NCBI GenBank assembly: GCA_900095095.1
Contig: FMBT01000308.1
Coordinates: 62,001 to 126,000, forward strand
Reading direction: 5' to 3'
From: Fragilariopsis cylindrus CCMP1102
Lineage: Eukaryota; Bacillariophyta; Bacillariophyceae; Bacillariales; Bacillariaceae
Length of the DNA: 64,000 nt
In this document: in pieces, positions 1 to 11,053 of the stretch
How the letters are laid out: each line of letters opens with the position of its first letter
Position numbering within the stretch: position 1 is the first letter of the stretch
Made by a program: the position numbers and the translations under genes
Notes under the pieces: model-generated
What the model was told of the DNA's origin: nothing
What the model saw: only the letters and a program-made list of their open reading frames with translations
The model's database searches: none

Positions 1-284
1 TCGATCAATTCATTCAGGCCCCAATTTTTACTGTTATAATTTTTGCGTTCCTAGGGTTTTTGGAAGGAAAGAGCGTCGAAGCTATTAAAAACCAATTAGA
101 TGAGGACTATAAAGATACAATGGTTGCAAACTGGAAATTATGGGTACCAGCTACAGTAATCAATATTGCATTTGTTCCACCTATTCTACGCGTTCTTTAT
201 TTGAATTGTGTATTTTTCTTCTGGTCCATCTTTCTTTCACTCAAACTCAACAAAGAAGAAAGCAATTCAGATTCATCGATATGA
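1..284 (+). CDS. Mpv17/PMP22 family membrane protein, C-terminal part
   Basis: This is the C-terminal end of a gene that enters from the left edge; it reads open from base 3 to the TGA at 282-284. The visible 93 residues carry the family signature: a DQ at the start, a hydrophobic helix, the segment LLEGKS-like (here FLEGKS), then ANWKLWVP, INIAFVP, and a final N...FFWSIFLS helix. Mpv17/PMP22 proteins are small four-span proteins of the peroxisomal or inner mitochondrial membrane, proposed to form channels; which organelle applies here cannot be told from this part. The tail after the last helix is short and polar. The start and N-terminal half lie outside the window. Family call is confident; function is known only for the family. 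Confidence 0.9.
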   Translation, partial: DQFIQAPIFTVIIFAFLGFLEGKSVEAIKNQLDEDYKDTMVANWKLWVPATVINIAFVPPILRVLYLNCVFFFWSIFLSLKLNKEESNSDSSI

Positions 285-532
285 AAGGGCATTAAAGATC
301 ATATTACAGTAGATAAGTATGTAATAGAAATGTCTATACTATTATTACTGCCAACTAGATTTTTATTAATATTCTTCATACAACTTGATCAGAGAGATCG
401 ATTCATTCATTCAGTCCTTCTCAGTAGGATTTTAATGGTGTTATCACATACTAATCGCCGGTACTTTTCATCCTATTACTACTACGTGTACCTATGGAAT
501 TTATGGACACTGTCGATGACCACTTAATATTT

Positions 533-3346
533 TTATGCCCAAGCGCCTTCTGGGCTATTATGTGGCGTTGGGGTCGGCGTTAGACTAGCTTTGTCTGCGA
601 TAATTCGATCGACTTTCTCTTGGGGTTTCAATTTTTCAAGCAGTTCTTTGACATCAATCGCTCCACTATGTTTTTGTTGAAGATTTTTATTGTTGTGATG
701 TTTATTATTGGAACTCTGGTTAGAGACTCGTTTTTGTGAACAGTAGACTTGGAATAGCCGATATTCAAAGTCTTCTTTGCCGTCATCACCGAGGAGCGTC
801 CAAATAGTTCCACCCGTTCGATTGCTGTACTCGGTATCATCTCTTGGGTACGCGTATCGCTGCTGGATTGAAATCTGGGTGCTGGTAGATTGTATCTTGG
901 GGAACTGTGGACCACTGACCTGCCACTTACAGACCTTTCTTGTTTTGATTTGCTTCACTTGAATATGAGCAAGATGAGGAGGAAGTCTACCCTTTCTAGT
1001 AAAGACATAGATTCCCTCTGGAAATTCAACGAATGGTGGGCTAATAATGTGATTGCCTTCCGTGGCAACAACTTGAATCGTCAAATGTGAAGGAAATTGT
1101 TGACTTCCCCGAAGGCTTTCAAAGATAGCTTTCGCATCGTTTTGTTCCAATCGAGGCTCGGCGTGATCAGAAGCTTGCTCCTTCTGAGGTGGCAAAAAAG
1201 GATCACTAACAGCAACTAGTTGACCACCCTTAGCCTTCTGAGGTTGTTTTACCTTTTGCCCGCCATAAGCGGCCTTCTTCCGCTGTCTCGCTAGTTTTCT
1301 GCGCAGGGAACGAGCTTTCGATTTCGAAGTCCACTTTCTCGAATCAAGTAGAACACCCATGTTGAAAGCTTCCGCATCGTTTTGATCTAATCCAACTGGT
1401 TGCATGCCCTTATGCTTCTTGTTTCCGTCCTTTATTTCCTTCAAAAAGGGATGGGGCAGTCGTTGATGTTGCTGTTGATTTCTTTTTCGAGAACGAACAG
1501 GTGCTGTTGATGCCGCTTCCCCAATATCAATAAGACAGCGACGACCGCTTCGATTAGTACGACCAACGGCGTCTCGCAAAAGATGAGCGTGTAGTCTGCT
1601 CTCATCAATGAAGGGAGACGAATTGATGACGCCAACAGAATTCTCGTCATATTTGACATCGACTCTTCTTTCTTTTGTATGCACCGAAGTAACAAATCCA
1701 ACACCTCCCCGGCTTGTCGAAGAAGGATCAACCCTGACGTATGCCCCCTTGGAGAAGATATCGGTGGTGAGTGGAGGAGGAGGCTTCGTAGTGGCGTGCG
1801 ATGGAAAGTTGCTGGTAAGTTCCTTTGGAGAAGACTTCGTTTTGAATTTAAGCCCTTCTTTCGTCTGGATAATATTTCTGGTAGATCGTAGCCAATATTC
1901 ATAGCCAAGCCCATCCCAATGGAACGAGGCTAGTGAGTTCAAAAAGTTTTGTGTAAACTGATCAATCTTCTTCCTTTCGGCTTTTGGAACAAAAGGACAG
2001 GTCTCCAAATGACTGTTGTTCTCGCTGTTATTAAAATATCTATACAATGCATCTAGTTTCCTCGCGAAGACTAACGATCCTTGCGGTCGAATAGCGACGG
2101 GGACGCAAAGACAATGCTTGCACCGCATTCCAACTTGACCAACAAATGCGTGCACGTTTTTGGATCTGCACAAAGCGACGTCCTCGGAGCTCCTGACAGA
2201 ATAAGAAGTGAATAGAATAGAAAAATGAGATGAAGCACAAATAATAGTATCGATCAAATATCGTGTCAGACATAATTTTGGAAAATATCCAAAACGAAAA
2301 CGAAACAAAGTAAATACTTACGCTTCGAAAAATTCAAATTGTTCCCGAATCAAACAGATATAACTACTGGGATTAGCCTCATCAAGAGGTTTGATAAATT
2401 CATTCTCCAAATTACGATGAGGAACGTTCCTTGTAGTATGCGAGGCGATTGGGGATGGTATAGGTAGAACGGCAGGAAATCGACTATTCGTTCGGTACAT
2501 TGGTGGCAGAAGTCCATTTCCACTACTTGCCGGCGATCCTGTCTTAATATCAGAGAATATAGTAAGACTTGTTTCATTCTTCTTCGTCCACGCTTGTGCT
2601 TTTGCTTGCGTTTCCGCTGGCACTGATAGACGAGGTGTCTTACTTGCACTTGATGTTAGAGCTTTCATCGCAGATTTCAACGCGGGAGAGTGATTATTAG
2701 AAAATCGTGAATTCAATTTGGTATTCGATGATAATTTGTCAGCGAAGGGAAGTCGCAATGGTTGCACTTTGACATCACTAGCAAATGAACCACTTGTAGT
2801 AGCAATAGTAGCAGCAGTAGCATCTCTAATAGAAGCGGGCGTTAGATCGTAAAACCCCAAAGGAGTGAGGGTTAGATCGTAAAACTCCGAAGGAGTGAAG
2901 GGAGATAATGACATTCTCTCCTTAATCCTCTTCTTCAATGGTCCAGTCGTAGCCGGTGTAAACCCTACAGCAGTAGAATAAGAGTGAGGTTGATGACGTT
3001 TTAGTCCCGGTGTTGTTGTACTTCGTTTATGTTCATCCAAATACGATCTGAAGTAACGGTCATGTTGATCTTCCACTATCTTGTTGCTGTTGCTGTTATC
3101 GTCGCCGTCGTCTATCTTAGTCTGAGCCTGTGCCAAGAATTGAGATTTTTGTGGTGAGAATTCGGCATCAGCGGTGTTGACGATTTGTTTGGTCTTCATC
3201 GTCGTCAAAACCGATGACGACGATGATGTGATAGGCTTCGTTTCGTCTAAGCAAGATGAAAGAAATTCGAATCCAACAGCAACACGATGTACATTTGTTT
3301 GGACTGTGGTCTTGGTCCCAGTTTTGGGGTTTTCCTCCTCTTTCAT
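533..3346 (-). CDS. uncharacterised protein with a QVGxRCxHC motif, two exons
   Basis: Two exons, 3346-2322 and 2192-533, flank a 129-base intron with a GTAAGT donor and a TGTCAG acceptor; phases agree and give about 894 residues. The N-terminal 340 residues are low complexity with S/T/P-rich and basic patches. At the splice junction the reading becomes YICLIREQFEFFEASSEDV, followed by FVGQVGMRCKHC and then a stretch with ETCPFVP. I recall this arrangement (IREQ.EFFEA, then QVG.RC.HC, then a later C..C) from many uncharacterised stramenopile proteins, where it probably forms a zinc-binding module. The remainder holds basic, Q-rich segments (RSLRRKLARQRKK) that could be a nuclear localisation signal. 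Function unknown; nuclear location is an inference. Its 3' end converges on the Mpv17 gene. Confidence 0.75.
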
Positions 3347-3860
3347 ATATTCTTCTTTATTGACAACAGATGTGTAGTAATACCGTCGTTCACTCGTTCT
3401 TCAAACGGGAAACTTCTATCCAAATTCATATTTTGTTCAGCCATTCTTTGTCCTATATTATTGTAGATGGATTGATTCGATTCAGTTCAGTTGATTCGTT
3501 AATGAGGTAAAAAGATCACAACGGGAAGACTCGTACCTGAGATATTATTCGTGGTGTATGATTTCCGATACGTAGTGCAAGTTATGCTATAAAAGAGCGA
3601 GATGTCGTCAGGCAGAATATTGCAAAACAATGGATTTTTTGTTCTTCACAATATATGTTGCTAATGAAATAAATAGACAGCGGAGATTAGCTTTTTTATG
3701 ACACTGAGTGGTGGTGCAGTACAGCTTTCTCCGCTAAAGAATACATCTTTACGCGGTTGTTGATAAGTAGCAAGAACTGCTATTGTAGGAGAAGAAATGT
3801 CGTTAGATCTTGTCTTGCCAACGGTTTTTGTTGTGTTTGCTTATTATCTTGTCGATGCAT

Positions 3861-3955
3861 ATTTTTGAGTTTCGTTTGTGTTGATCGATCGATATTATTG
3901 AATATGAGATATTGAGATTTTTTTTTCAGTCGTATATTAGTTATTTTAGTTCCCG
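3861..3955 (-). repeat. dispersed repeat copy A (partner at 43324-43416)
   Basis: The reverse complement of this segment matches 43324-43416 almost base for base over about 93 bases; the differences seen are a 2-base gap, one A/G change and one extra A in an A-run. Both copies sit upstream of genes. It does not read as protein. It could be a remnant of a mobile element or a copied promoter segment. Confidence 0.8.
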
Positions 3956-3994
3956 TATCATTTTTTGATGGTTCAATTTTGGGGAGGGGTCAAA

Positions 3995-4005
3995 ATTATA
4001 AAAAG
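3995..4005 (+). promoter_or_regulatory. TATA-like box
   Basis: The sequence ATTATAAAAAG lies about 220 bases before the ATG at 4220 and follows a G-rich tract. It fits a TATA box for the small membrane protein gene. No transcript evidence is available. Confidence 0.4.
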
Positions 4006-4219
4006 GGTTTTTTGATGTCAACGAAAAGGCATCGCGATAGTCATTTATTTGGAAAGTGCGAAGCTTTTTTTAGTAAATTTGAAATTGTGTCGTGGTAATA
4101 ATAGATTGTCATATGACGACAATAAAGATAAAAGGTACGAGCAGATACGGTACATTTTGTGTACGACGAGAACAGAAACCAACAACAATACCATACAAAT
4201 TAATAATAAAACGGCAATA

Positions 4220-4492
4220 ATGGACGGTTCAGGTTATTCTTCAAAAATATCACGTAGTGGCGGCCGTCATCGGTTTGGAATGGTAGATCGTTTAGGTGGC
4301 GGCGATATTATTGACGAAGAAACTGTTTTCGTTGGATCGACAACAACTCTGGTGACTATTTGTTTTTTACTCTCAATGGGATTTTGTATTGGATTTTTTC
4401 AAATCATTACTGCAAATCCACAATGTATGGAGATGTCCACTGCACATAATGATGGCGTTTCGTCGTGGGCATTTGGTGTCCCTGAGCAGTAG
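4220..4492 (+). CDS. small single-span membrane protein, unknown function
   Basis: An ORF of 90 codons from ATG 4220 (MDGSGYSSKISRSGG) to TAG. The open frame extends upstream to 4049, but no ATG occurs there, so 4220 is the first usable start. The N-terminal half is basic and polar, residues about 35-45 are acidic (GGDIIDEETVF), and one hydrophobic helix follows (VTICFLLSMGFCIGFFQII). The last 25 residues are polar with a single Cys (NPQCMEM). No family is recognised. A 35-codon upstream ORF ends in TAATG, overlapping this start by one base, so translation may depend on reinitiation. It could also be the last exon of a larger gene. Confidence 0.45.
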   Translation: MDGSGYSSKISRSGGRHRFGMVDRLGGGDIIDEETVFVGSTTTLVTICFLLSMGFCIGFFQIITANPQCMEMSTAHNDGVSSWAFGVPEQ

Positions 4493-5355
4493 CAAGGACA
4501 AGGCACACCACAATAACGAAAAACTAGATCTGCTGCTACATGCGATGCATGACCCACACACGAGAATGAAATGGTCAGATATATACATATATATATATAC
4601 TTGTTACGGACGATATTATGCGGAAAAGAAAATGCAATGAAGTCGAGAGTTATCGAAGGAAAACTTCTTACTATTTTCAGATTATACATCAATTATTAAT
4701 CGATGTATAGGATGATATTATTGTGCGATATTAATATTCTTACTTCGGAGCGCTGATACATAATTTAAATGATGCAAGAATCAAGAGGGGGTACTGTTTA
4801 CTTCGAAAAAAAATGAGCTCCCATTTCGAGACCATGAATGTATGTTTCATTTTCAAATATCCTGGCTTTTTCTTTTTAAGGTATATTATGATTTACACGT
4901 ATTCATTCTATATTCGAAGAGGATGGACATTGAATGATACGTTATATACTGATGAACAACAATCCTGTGCCTTTTTTCTAATCGTCTATCGAAATATAAG
5001 CAAAGATAAAGAAGTAGATCATAAAGAAAATCAGAATTAAGAACAGAATATAGGGATATTGTTACTATCGTGCTATCGGATATTAGTTACTATATTGTCT
5101 GAATCGAAGATTAATTCATATCGATTTTTCTTTTTCTTGGTATTTTTTCATCACGCATATTAGTTACTATATTGTCTGAATCGAAGATTAATTCATATCG
5201 ATTTTTCTTTTTCTTGGTATTTTTTCATCACGCAAGAACAAGGAGAAAGGATTCATTATTATGTTTCAAAGTCCATGAACTTCCGCCTGAACAACAGTAG
5301 CAAAAACAAGAGAGAGAGAGAAGAGAGAATACAATTTCATAGAAGTAGTAACTAT
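4493..5355. other. intergenic region with 77-base tandem duplication
   Basis: The region between the small membrane gene and the 3' end of the capping enzyme gene is AT-rich. It holds a short (TA)n run near 4581-4599 and the exact 77-base duplication at 5081-5234. The ORFs seen here are short and unconvincing. Confidence 0.6.
5081..5234. repeat. exact tandem duplication, 2 x 77 bases
   Basis: 5081-5157 and 5158-5234 are identical. The unit begins TATTAGTTACTATATTG and ends CATCACGCA. It lies about 120 bases beyond the stop of the capping enzyme gene. Perfect identity suggests a very recent duplication, or an assembly join artefact. Confidence 0.95.
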
Positions 5356-8161
5356 TTATCGTTTTGGCGATTGTCCCTGCTGCTTTCGTTTTTGATGATC
5401 CAGTAATTGTTTCATCATTCCACTCAAATCTTTGCGATACGTATCACGTTGTCCTGGTGGGATACTCATTCGATACTGCAATCCTCAGTTGTTAAACTCT
5501 CCGACAATTCCAGTAATGTACCCAAAACGGTACTACAGGATGCAATGCAATTGAGCACAAAACACAGATGGGAAAGTGTGAGTAATTGATAGATTGATTG
5601 GTATGTGTTAATTTCAAGTTATTGTGCATGCAGCATAGTTTTCTTCCTAATGCCGATTTTTCAATTTTTGCTACTTACGAAATATGATTTGGAGCAACCT
5701 TATCGGGACGCATCGTCAAGTAGTACCATTCTCCCGATAATGGATCAAAACCCACCTCAGCAATGTGAATCCTAGCGTTCGTTTCCAATTTATCCGCCTC
5801 TAGACGGAAACGTTCACTCGCTGGTAATTTGACATACCGTGACATATCTACCGAAGTTTGTTCGTTACCCATCACTCCGGTAGTTAATGGATCGTCGTCA
5901 TCGTCGTCTGCACGACGATGATTGTAACCACCATCGGCCATTATCTGCACATCAATCGTAACAGTATCAAGGTACTTCCACTTTAACAAGTTCATATCGG
6001 TCCCACATTTATACGGGAGGTTGGGCTTAATCAACACATAGTTCAATCAAAAAGTTAACACACCAAGACAAAGATGATAAGATAAAAAAGCAGTAAAGTA
6101 AGAGAACATGGAAAATTTTTAAGAAAGCGCACAGAATGAAACAAAAATTGAAAAATTAAATGTATTTTTGGCTAATAATTAAGACAAATACGACGACAAG
6201 AATACAGAATAGCCGTTCTATCATCAGATCTATTTAAAACGAATATAATGTCTATAATTATTCTTACCTGAAAGATAATCCCGTCGGTCAAGTGATGATG
6301 GACGGGCAATCGACGATAGGATCGAAATCCTTTTTCTTCTACCACGTGACTTAACAAATCGACAATTTCTGTCCGTTGAACGAAGTTTTTTCGGACCAAC
6401 GGTAGGGCGATACTTAAATCGGCAACAGAAGAATCTGCAAACATATCCCGATTAGCCGTGGGTGTTCTAAAATGGCATTTCCTCAAGTGCTCGAGTCTTT
6501 TCTCAAACGGCAGATGTAATACGGCCGCGGTTGGTCCAATGGTCAACACGTCAAAGACGATGAACAATGGTCGGGCTTTGTGTTTATTGCCATTTCCCCG
6601 GTGCATAACGACTTCCCCGTCGAATACGGTTCCCTTTTAAACAGAAAGAAACAAATTAGAATTGCTGTTGATAATGATATTGTACAGCAGTGATTCGATA
6701 ATTCGTTATTACTGTAACCACTACTTACCGGTTTTATTAATGGGATAACGGACGCCATCGGTTCTTCGCCTCCAGTCCCTTTATTGAGTGGTATGGGTTG
6801 CTTACCCCGCATGGCACGATCGACTAAGACAACAGTATCACCCGTAAAGACCATAAAGTGTCGAACACCGTCCGTTTTTTCGCTTAGGAAATATTTACTA
6901 CCCCGTTGGACGTCTTCAATGTTATGACGGGAAAAATTGACAGGCATACATCCACAAAACTTCGTATTCGATACAGATGGAGAAGGTGTTTCATTAGGAT
7001 TCGCCAGAGGTAAGTATCCAACTTCAATGGGTTGACCGGTTTTGTAGGATGGACGAGTGTCCATAAACTTTCTGAGTGCACCGCACGTCGCCAGAGCAAG
7101 TTGTACGGCTTTCTTGTTTGGATGATCTTGTAAATATTCTTCTACGTCGACCGTCTCTTCTAATGGATTGATCTGTTGTAGTATCCACCACAATTGTTTT
7201 GCCAGATTTTGTGTCTCCCTCGATATCTGTTCAGGAGATTCGAGATTAATTAGATTCAATAAAACAGGAGCCTGTAATTCCATTTCAATTTCATACACGA
7301 CATTCTTCTTCGATAAATCATGCTTGGACGTTGATGTAACTTCCGTCACATCAATTTGCCATCCCATATTCGTATCCTTCCGTTTGTAGGATCTTCGTCG
7401 TTTCACTCGATGTAAAGTCCATCCTGGTGGGATCGTTGTTACATTCGGATCGACGATCTTTTCGGTGGCTAATCCGATCCGTAAATCATATTTTGCAGCT
7501 GGTACGATCAGATCTCTTTGGACTAATTTTTCTTGTATTCCATTTGTCCCGGTTTGGTAATAACTGGATGTTCCGCATCTACAAGGCCCGGAAATGAAAC
7601 TCTTCGATCACCCTGATATCCAGCAAACACAGTCTCGACATATTCATGTTCGACCAAATTTTGTTTGATCTCTTTATTGTTTTTTGTTACGACGCCCAAG
7701 GCCGATGACAGTGGTGACGCCTCTGATAAGCCCGCTTGAGTCCAACCTACGTAATTACTACGAGAGATACCACTCACCATGGATGGTGGCTCAATTCCTC
7801 CTGGTGGAGCTGCACCATCGAAGGCTTGTACGACCTTACCCTGGATCCGTTTTATTCCACTTGACGTTACACGTCGATTATGGACTTTTAAAATCCCAAT
7901 TCTGACTTCAATTTCACAAAATGGTTTCGTATATGGTTTATTATTATTACCACCATTGTACTTTCGTGCTGTGTTGCGGAATTGTGTTAACAACATTTGG
8001 AGAGTCATTTCGGGATTATCGGTTTCGACAAATATGGGTTCTTTAAGCCACCGCTTGGATCACCATGTCCATTTGATTTGGCATTCGCTGCCGTCTTTTC
8101 ATCTAGTTTCGATTTCTTGGCCATCAGGCCACTAATATTGAGGCCACCTGGTCGTTTGGAC

Positions 8162-8163
<2 letters not shown>
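5356..8163 (-). CDS. mRNA capping enzyme: CET1-type RNA triphosphatase fused to guanylyltransferase
   Basis: Four exons: 8163-6729, 6633-6268, 6025-5679, 5532-5356. The N-terminal half is a metal-dependent tunnel-fold RNA 5'-triphosphatase (fungal CET1 type): EIEVRIG is the first glutamate strand, YDLRIG a core strand, RRRSYKR, WQIDVTEV and YEIEMEL the last glutamate strand. The C-terminal half is GTP:RNA guanylyltransferase with motif I KTDGVR (lysine that takes GMP), FDGEVVM (III), DGIIFQ (IV) and LLKWKY (V). One chain would thus remove the gamma phosphate and add GMP to nuclear mRNA. The frame breaks near 8041-8047, 7524-7532 and 5477-5480; one added base at each restores frame, and corrected exon lengths fit all splice phases (775 residues). 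An unusual intron is an alternative for the first break only. Confidence 0.88.
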
Positions 8164-8195
<32 letters not shown>

Positions 8196-8811
8196 TTTCT
8201 TGGTTCGTTGTCAGACCTGTAATGGAGACAAATCAGAGTGCTTGATTGATTATAGTTCTAAACTTCGTTCACAATTTTTGATTTCAAGAGAGTGACATGA
8301 ATGTGGCTCTCCATCGACCCAACTTTCATTGCATTGCGGTAATAGCAGCCTTCCTATTTAGATCTCATCCTCGTTCATCGTTCTATCTTGCCTTGCCTGT
8401 CGCCTGTTTCAGGGGTAATAATTTTAGGTTTCAAGGTTGATTCGGGGGCAATAATGCTAGCTGGAATTTAAAAGGGGGTTAGTTATGACAGTTAGTGTCA
8501 AGTGACTGTTGTTCCCTACTTTGAACCTGAACTTGATGCCAATACTGTACTGTTCTAGTCCATTGAACATGATATTGTAGTACTATTAGCTAGCTATCGT
8601 AGAGCTACGGTAGGCTACTATTATAAAGTGGTCACGTGAAAATTCTCTTCGGGTATTGATTGTATTGATAAATTTCTGTAAATTATTGCTCTCACTCATT
8701 TTAACACATAACATCATCACGCCGACATACTAGCTATCATAACTTCTCTTATATTTACAACCATTCCATTGTCCATATCTATAAGCACAACTAAACAAGC
8801 AATCATTAAGA
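8164..8811. other. divergent promoter region
   Basis: This region lies between the divergent capping enzyme and FkbM-like genes. A (TGAT)n microsatellite of about six units directly precedes the capping enzyme start (8163-8195). The G-tract pair AGGGGTAATAATTTTA ... AAAGGGGGTTAG lies at 8412-8480. No other feature is supported. Confidence 0.5.
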
Positions 8812-10614
8812 ATGGATATCGCACCGAGAAGGATTAAAAAGGCACAACAATTCCGTCGTCAACGCGCTAATAAGGGCGGAAGATTTGACGGCAAGAACGA
8901 TAGCAATGACAAAACATTGGTTGTGGGAGGAATCTGCACGTTGATCGGTGCTATCGTCATCGTTGGGGTTGGTATAGGATTGGCTCATTTGTCTTTCTAT
9001 ATATTCCAACCATCTTGTGTGACGAACCACCATAACTACAACCACGAATTGACCGCAGCCGCGTTTGCAAAAGTCTCACCAACAACAACAACAACAACAA
9101 CAACTGCTGGAACTAACGATGCATCATCGTCATCGTCATCGAATAAAAGTAAACCTGATGATGCAATACAAGATACGATTGACATTCCTGCGTCATCGGA
9201 ACTGAAGGAACCAATACTAAAGGTAAAGAAGCCGATATCTCAGTTTCCTGATTCTGCAAAATTTCCTGCTCAATGTACTACCGAACAATTGGATATATTA
9301 AAACAACAATTACCTGCTAAGGGGTGTGAAGAATTCCAAAAAAAAGCATGGATGATCCATGGCTGTTCATTTGCATCCAAAACTTTATGCGGTAATGCCA
9401 ATCCACATTGGTTTTATGATTTCATTCAAAACGATAGCAACAGCAACGACGATGAAACATTCCGTGCGATCATTGTTGGATGCAATAAGGGATATGAAGC
9501 TATTGAGTTATTACGCATTGCATCTCCTCACTCTTCTGATACAAACAAGTACGACTGGACGGCTTGGCAGTCAGAATTTCGTAATCTCGATGGTTCCAGT
9601 GATAAAATTGACGAATCGGTAAGAAAGAAGTTTTGATCGTCTTCGAAGACGAAGAATATATACTCATTGTTACTATTATTGTCTCTATAGTATTATTACA
9701 AGTCAAATTTAGGTATGATAACGTACCCACCACGTGCTCACATATTCCTATTTGCCTTTCTGTATGTGTCTGTGTGAAAAAGGTGACCTGTCCAATTCCT
9801 GGTACGGCATCGAGCAATACGAAGAGTTTTAAGAAATCACAAGTTTTCTGTATTGAGGGCTATCCAAAAACATTTGATCAACTTGTCAAGACGAAGAAGA
9901 CATTAGGGTACGGTGATGAATTAGATCTTACAAATATGATCGCTAGTTCTAATGATCATAGTCAGCCGTATCCTGTCTTCATAGAAGATCCAATCGGCGC
10001 TACCGGTGTGGGAGTTTCTCATTGGGCAAAAAGTTGCAGGAGGCATGCTGAACAATGTACCGATGTGGACTCGAATAGTATCGACAATTGGATACAAACC
10101 AAGCCAAGTTTGACAGCAGATAATAATAAAGCATCGATTCATTTTATGAGTATCACGGCGGAAGGATCAGATTACGACATCTTACGTGGTACAAGTCTGA
10201 ACTTAGCTCGGATACAGTATTTGGATTTTGGTTATCATTGGAATTGGCAGTGGGGTAGTAAAAGTTTACATGATTTAATTTTCCGTCTGAAAAAGAAAGG
10301 CTTTGTTTGTTACTGGACTGGTTCTGATGGGAATCAATTATGGCGGATAACAGATTGTAAGTAAATAGACAGGCATCATACAAAGTGCTCGAACCTTGTT
10401 ATACTTCTTTTTGCACTTATATGTTATATCTTATTAACACTGCTCCTTTTGACTTCCCTTTTTGAATACAACACCTTCTTCTACAGGTTGGCAAGATCAT
10501 TACGAATTAAAATTTTCTGCCTCTATTGGCTGCGTTAATTCCAATATTCCTGCAGCCGAACCATTGTTGTACCGTATGGAAAGAATGTTTTTTGATACAT
10601 TAAAAATTAACTGA
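8812..10614 (+). CDS. FkbM-like methyltransferase with N-terminal membrane anchor
   Basis: Three exons: 8812-9618, 9783-10356 and 10487-10614. Phases 0 and 1 agree and give 502 residues. After a basic N-terminus (RRIKKAQQFRRQR) comes one helix (GAIVIVGVGIGLAHLSFYIF), suggesting a type II membrane protein of the secretory pathway. A T- and S-rich stalk follows. The C-terminal domain has IIVGCNKGYEAIELLRIA (cofactor-binding glycine loop, a variant of VGANxG), QVFCIEGYP, then FMSITAEGSDYDILRG, the usual D/E..GxDxxxLRG pattern of FkbM proteins. These transfer methyl groups from S-adenosylmethionine, often to sugars; the substrate here is unknown. The first acceptor, AAAAAG, is weak but is the only one that keeps frame. 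Confidence 0.8.
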
Positions 10615-11053
10615 TTATATAGGTAGCAGTTAGCAGCTAGTAGTTAGAAGTTTTTATTTTCTGCTTTTTTCCTGGAAGAGTGTATATTTATTTCCGTATT
10701 CTTGCAAAGCTTTAACGAAGCAGGGTATTGAATAAGATATAGTAGTAGTAGTGCATCTTCTTTCTACAATTCGTACAACATACTGACAATGATATGGAAG
10801 TTGAGAGCATGTATTATTGCAAAGAAATTTAAATTATATCCTAGATCTATTATTTTATCAGTATTATATTTTCTTGGTTCCCTTCATGCCTTGATATTGA
10901 GTTTTTTTGATAAATGCCGACCGTGAAGGAAAAAATCATCGTCCTGTAGTACTAGCTAGATTCGGAACTTTCGGGACTTTGAGTTTTCCCATCTGATAGA
11001 CGAGAAGAAGGACAAGAACAAGAACAAGAAAGTATACCATGATTTGTTTGCAT
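10615..11053. other. convergent intergenic region
   Basis: This is the gap between the 3' ends of the FkbM-like and F-box-like genes. It is AT-rich with short TAG repeats near 10740. No gene or RNA is recognised. Confidence 0.5.

Larger units (their letters stand above)
3347..4219. other. divergent intergenic region with dispersed repeat
   Basis: This gap separates two divergently transcribed genes. It holds the 95-base dispersed repeat at 3861-3955, a G-tract stretch near 3980, a TATA-like box near 3997 and a 35-codon upstream ORF at 4113-4220. The rest shows no coding potential that I can support. Confidence 0.6.

Noticed and set aside
8025-8055. A 10-base intron (GTGATCCAAG) to explain the first capping-enzyme break
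   Set aside because: It is far below the size of any intron here and does not give the right phase. A missing base fits better; a 107-base intron with a GTGGCC donor remains a weak alternative.
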